From assembly GCF_019931195.1 (NCBI RefSeq), contig NZ_JAIOUO010000003.1, forward strand, positions 496,001-560,000: DNA of 64,000 bases, given 5' to 3'. Below are positions 62,257 through 64,000 of this stretch, in pieces; the stretch's first letter is position 1, and the number at the start of each line of letters is the position of its first letter. The notes below the pieces were generated by a model. It saw nothing but the letters and a program-made list of their open reading frames with translations, was not told the origin of the DNA and did not search any database. Made by a program: the position numbers and the translations under genes. Source of the DNA: Marinobacter sp. F4216 (lineage in GTDB: Bacteria > Pseudomonadota > Gammaproteobacteria > Pseudomonadales > Oleiphilaceae).

Positions 62257-63399
62257 TCAGGCCACCGATTGTTCAAACTCCTGAGCCGAAAGCTGCCACT
62301 CCTCTCCTTCATAATAGGCCTTAACCCGGGGATTCATAATCCAGAACCAGAGTGGTGGTATCAGAGCCATAACATACATACCCGCGTAACCGGTCGGCAG
62401 CTGCGGAGAACCCTCGTAATGCCGCAGGACCTGGTAGCGACGAGTCGGGAACGCATGGTGGTCGGAATGGCGCTGCAGGTGAAACAGACCCAGGTTGGTG
62501 ATCAGGTAGTTGCTGTTCCATGAGTGGGCCGGCGTGGTGCGCTCATAGCCTCCGTTTGGCAGCTTCCGCCGATGAAGGCCGTAGTGCTCGATGTAATTGA
62601 TGATTTCCAGGGTGGTGAAGCTCATCCAGCTCACCCCAAGGTAAAACACCAGACCAGCCCAACCGAAGATCAGCAAGGCCGCCACGGCAAATCCAACGCT
62701 CACCGCGTTCCACCAGATCAGCTCATTGCGCCAATGCAAAGCCGGCAGCCCCAGTGTTTTCAGCCGCTTGGCCTCCAGCTTCCAGGCGTTCCGTACGTTG
62801 CCCAGATAAGCGCGCGGCAGGAAATGGTAGAGGCTCTGGCCGAAGCGAGCAGAGGAGGCATCGTCCGATGTGGAGACCGTGACGTGATGCCCCCGGACAT
62901 GCTCCACTTTGAAGCCGGCATAGCATACGGAAGCGTAGAGGAGGCCACCAGCCCAGTTCTCCAGCCTGCTGCGGCGGTGAATCAGTTCATGCCCGACGTT
63001 AATGGACAAAATGGCGCTGATAATCCCGCATGACAGAATCCAGCCAATCTGCCCGGCCAACGAAAACTGCTCCGTGGTCACGAAGACCCAGGCTCCGAAA
63101 GCCAGCACGGCCAACTGGGTGGGGACCGCCAAGAGCGTGAGCAGCGAGTACCAACGCTGCCCAGCCAGGCGTTCAACCTCATCCTCCTGAGGGTTCGAGG
63201 AGTCCTTGCCCACCAGATGATCGACCACCGGGATAATCCCGAAGATGACGAACAGGGGCCACCAGGCGTACAGATTCCAGTTTCCATTCTCCTGCATCAT
63301 CTGCCAGGCGTTATAGGGCAACATCGCGACGAAAAACACGAGCAGGAACATGACTTTCTTGAGGGCAATCATTACCCGAGGCGGTATCCGTTCAAACAT
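62257..63399 (-). CDS. alkB: Alkane 1-monooxygenase
   Basis: 380-residue integral-membrane diiron monooxygenase that hydroxylates terminal carbon of medium-chain alkanes with rubredoxin electrons. All histidine boxes are present: HELIHRRSR, EHVRGHH, and LQRHSDHHAFPTRR, plus NYIEHYGLHRR. About six hydrophobic segments. No rubredoxin gene follows in the window. GGGAGA precedes the ATG at 63399. An AraC-type regulator gene is divergent. Confidence 0.96.
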   Translation of the reverse strand: MFERIPPRVMIALKKVMFLLVFFVAMLPYNAWQMMQENGNWNLYAWWPLFVIFGIIPVVDHLVGKDSSNPQEDEVERLAGQRWYSLLTLLAVPTQLAVLAFGAWVFVTTEQFSLAGQIGWILSCGIISAILSINVGHELIHRRSRLENWAGGLLYASVCYAGFKVEHVRGHHVTVSTSDDASSARFGQSLYHFLPRAYLGNVRNAWKLEAKRLKTLGLPALHWRNELIWWNAVSVGFAVAALLIFGWAGLVFYLGVSWMSFTTLEIINYIEHYGLHRRKLPNGGYERTTPAHSWNSNYLITNLGLFHLQRHSDHHAFPTRRYQVLRHYEGSPQLPTGYAGMYVMALIPPLWFWIMNPRVKAYYEGEEWQLSAQEFEQSVA

Positions 63400-63477
63400 G
63401 GCGGTCTCCCTTTTTCACGCCAAACCGGTTATTTCGCCTACTGTGCGACGGTTCCTGAATCTGTGCAGGTCAGCAAT

Positions 63478-63493
63478 TGACAGTTGGCTGTCA
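63478..63493. promoter_or_regulatory. Candidate operator between alkB and its AraC-type neighbour
   Basis: TGACAG-TTGG-CTGTCA, a perfect 6-4-6 palindrome in the 135-bp divergent gap. TTGACA at 63477-63482 overlaps it and, with GACACT 17 bp on, could be the promoter of the regulator gene on the plus strand. Function inferred from position. Confidence 0.4.
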
Positions 63494-63534
63494 TTTTCAG
63501 ACACTGATCAGATAATCAACAAGAATATGAACAC

Positions 63535-64000
63535 ATGAAACCGGGTATCCCCCACACACCAACCTCGACTCGATACGTTCACCTCCTCTGTGAGCAACTG
63601 GAGCGAGATAACCTGTCAACAGCCAGGTTATTGGCCGGCACAGGGCTGCACCCCGAAGACCTGCGGGTATCTAACGGGTGGGTCAGCCATCACGCACTGG
63701 ATCGCTTTCTGGGCAACGTTGAACAGCTTGCCAACGAGCCGCTACCGGGCGTCCGACTGGGACATCACCTGAACGTAAGTGCTCACGGTGCCGCCGGCTA
63801 TGCGGGCCTGACGGCAGCAAACGCTGAACAAGCCATTGCGGTAGCGGTTCGTTTTTTTCCATTAATCACCGCTCTGGCGGTGCTGCGGCTTGAACGCCGG
63901 GGCGACCGATCCTATCTGTTCATCTCTCCGGCAACGGGCATTTCAGAGCGGACGGAAAAGTTCGTGGTGCACACCCTTCTCGCCAGTTTCGATGTGATGG
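63535..64000 (+). CDS. AraC family transcriptional regulator, 3'-truncated by window edge
   Basis: The first 155 codons of a regulator whose DNA-binding domain lies beyond the window. The visible part is the N-terminal arabinose-binding-like domain of AraC regulators (LPGVRLGHHLNVSAHGAAGYAGLTAANAEQAIAVAVRFFPLI), near residues 70-110. Divergent to alkB, the common arrangement for an alkane-responsive activator. A role in alkB control is inference. Confidence 0.82.
   Translation, partial: MKPGIPHTPTSTRYVHLLCEQLERDNLSTARLLAGTGLHPEDLRVSNGWVSHHALDRFLGNVEQLANEPLPGVRLGHHLNVSAHGAAGYAGLTAANAEQAIAVAVRFFPLITALAVLRLERRGDRSYLFISPATGISERTEKFVVHTLLASFDVM

Noticed and set aside
1..64000. CRISPR array, tRNA, rRNA or prophage in the window
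   Set aside because: No regularly spaced direct repeats, no tRNA-like cloverleaf with a CCA end, no rRNA blocks and no phage structural genes were recognised.

Overview
The window reads as chromosomal DNA of a marine, hydrocarbon-using gammaproteobacterium, most likely Marinobacter or a close relative. The basis is the combination of an AlkB alkane hydroxylase beside an AraC-type regulator, a haloalkane dehalogenase, fused indolepyruvate ferredoxin oxidoreductase, PutA, a YbiT-type ABC-F protein, an EfpL (YeiP) paralogue and TIGR02647/DUF6524-type small proteins, in GC-rich DNA with dense genes on both strands. No rRNA, tRNA, CRISPR array or prophage was seen. The genus call is inference; no database was consulted.

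Layout. 1-4.85 kb: an amino-acid/2-oxo-acid module (truncated indolepyruvate oxidoreductase, leucine dehydrogenase, sodium-dependent transporter). 4.9-7.4 kb: an integron-type cassette array, all cassettes on the minus strand, with five attC-like sites but no integrase gene. The cassettes are an acetyltransferase, a lipoprotein, a GFA-family protein, a zinc-ribbon membrane protein without a normal start codon, and a small membrane protein. About 0.5 kb of gene-free DNA follows. 7.9-12.1 kb: a minus-strand run (Sir2 deacylase, spermidine-synthase-like protein, DUF1415, ybiT) with two copies of a 100-bp structured repeat in its gaps. 12.2-19.8 kb: parvulin PpiC, a VanZ-like fusion, an M24 creatinase-like hydrolase, a DUF2059-like protein, a lytic transglycosylase-like protein, a LysR regulator, a small unknown protein, an acyl-CoA synthetase and a 35-residue membrane peptide.

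19.8-31.7 kb: a glutathione transferase-like protein, Lrp regulator, arginine succinyltransferase, DUF1338 enzyme, pcm, a TauE/SafE permease, a radical SAM protein, an L,D-transpeptidase operon, a SelW-like protein, a ZIP transporter with a structured leader, and two short overlapping genes. 31.7-44.8 kb: an outer-membrane barrel protein, mtgA, DUF2244, a lipid kinase, haloalkane dehalogenase, two DMT permeases, TIGR02647, a dicarboxylate symporter, a DsbA-like protein, DUF1328, shikimate kinase, a YHS protein, a lytic transglycosylase, a LysE exporter and a beta-propeller lipoprotein. 44.9-47.1 kb: a Crp/Fnr regulator divergent from an aldolase-family/HD-domain pair. 47.2-55.3 kb: a methyltransferase, homocysteine methyltransferase family protein, yjdM, two divergent paralogous phosphoribosyltransferases, and putA with a divergent Lrp-type regulator. 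55.3-64 kb: a thioesterase, DUF6524, DUF2182/DUF1326, DUF393, EfpL, crotonase, carbonic anhydrase, dienelactone hydrolase-like protein, alkB and the start of its AraC-type neighbour.

How the genes fit together. Amino-acid catabolism recurs (leucine dehydrogenase with the oxidoreductase, Lrp with astA and DUF1338, putA with its Lrp regulator). Envelope maintenance recurs too (mtgA, L,D-transpeptidase, two transglycosylases). The accessory part is the integrase-less cassette array and the adjacent gene-free stretch. The most unusual features are that array, the paired structured repeats with compensating arm changes, the structured leader of the ZIP gene, and the divergent phosphoribosyltransferase pair.
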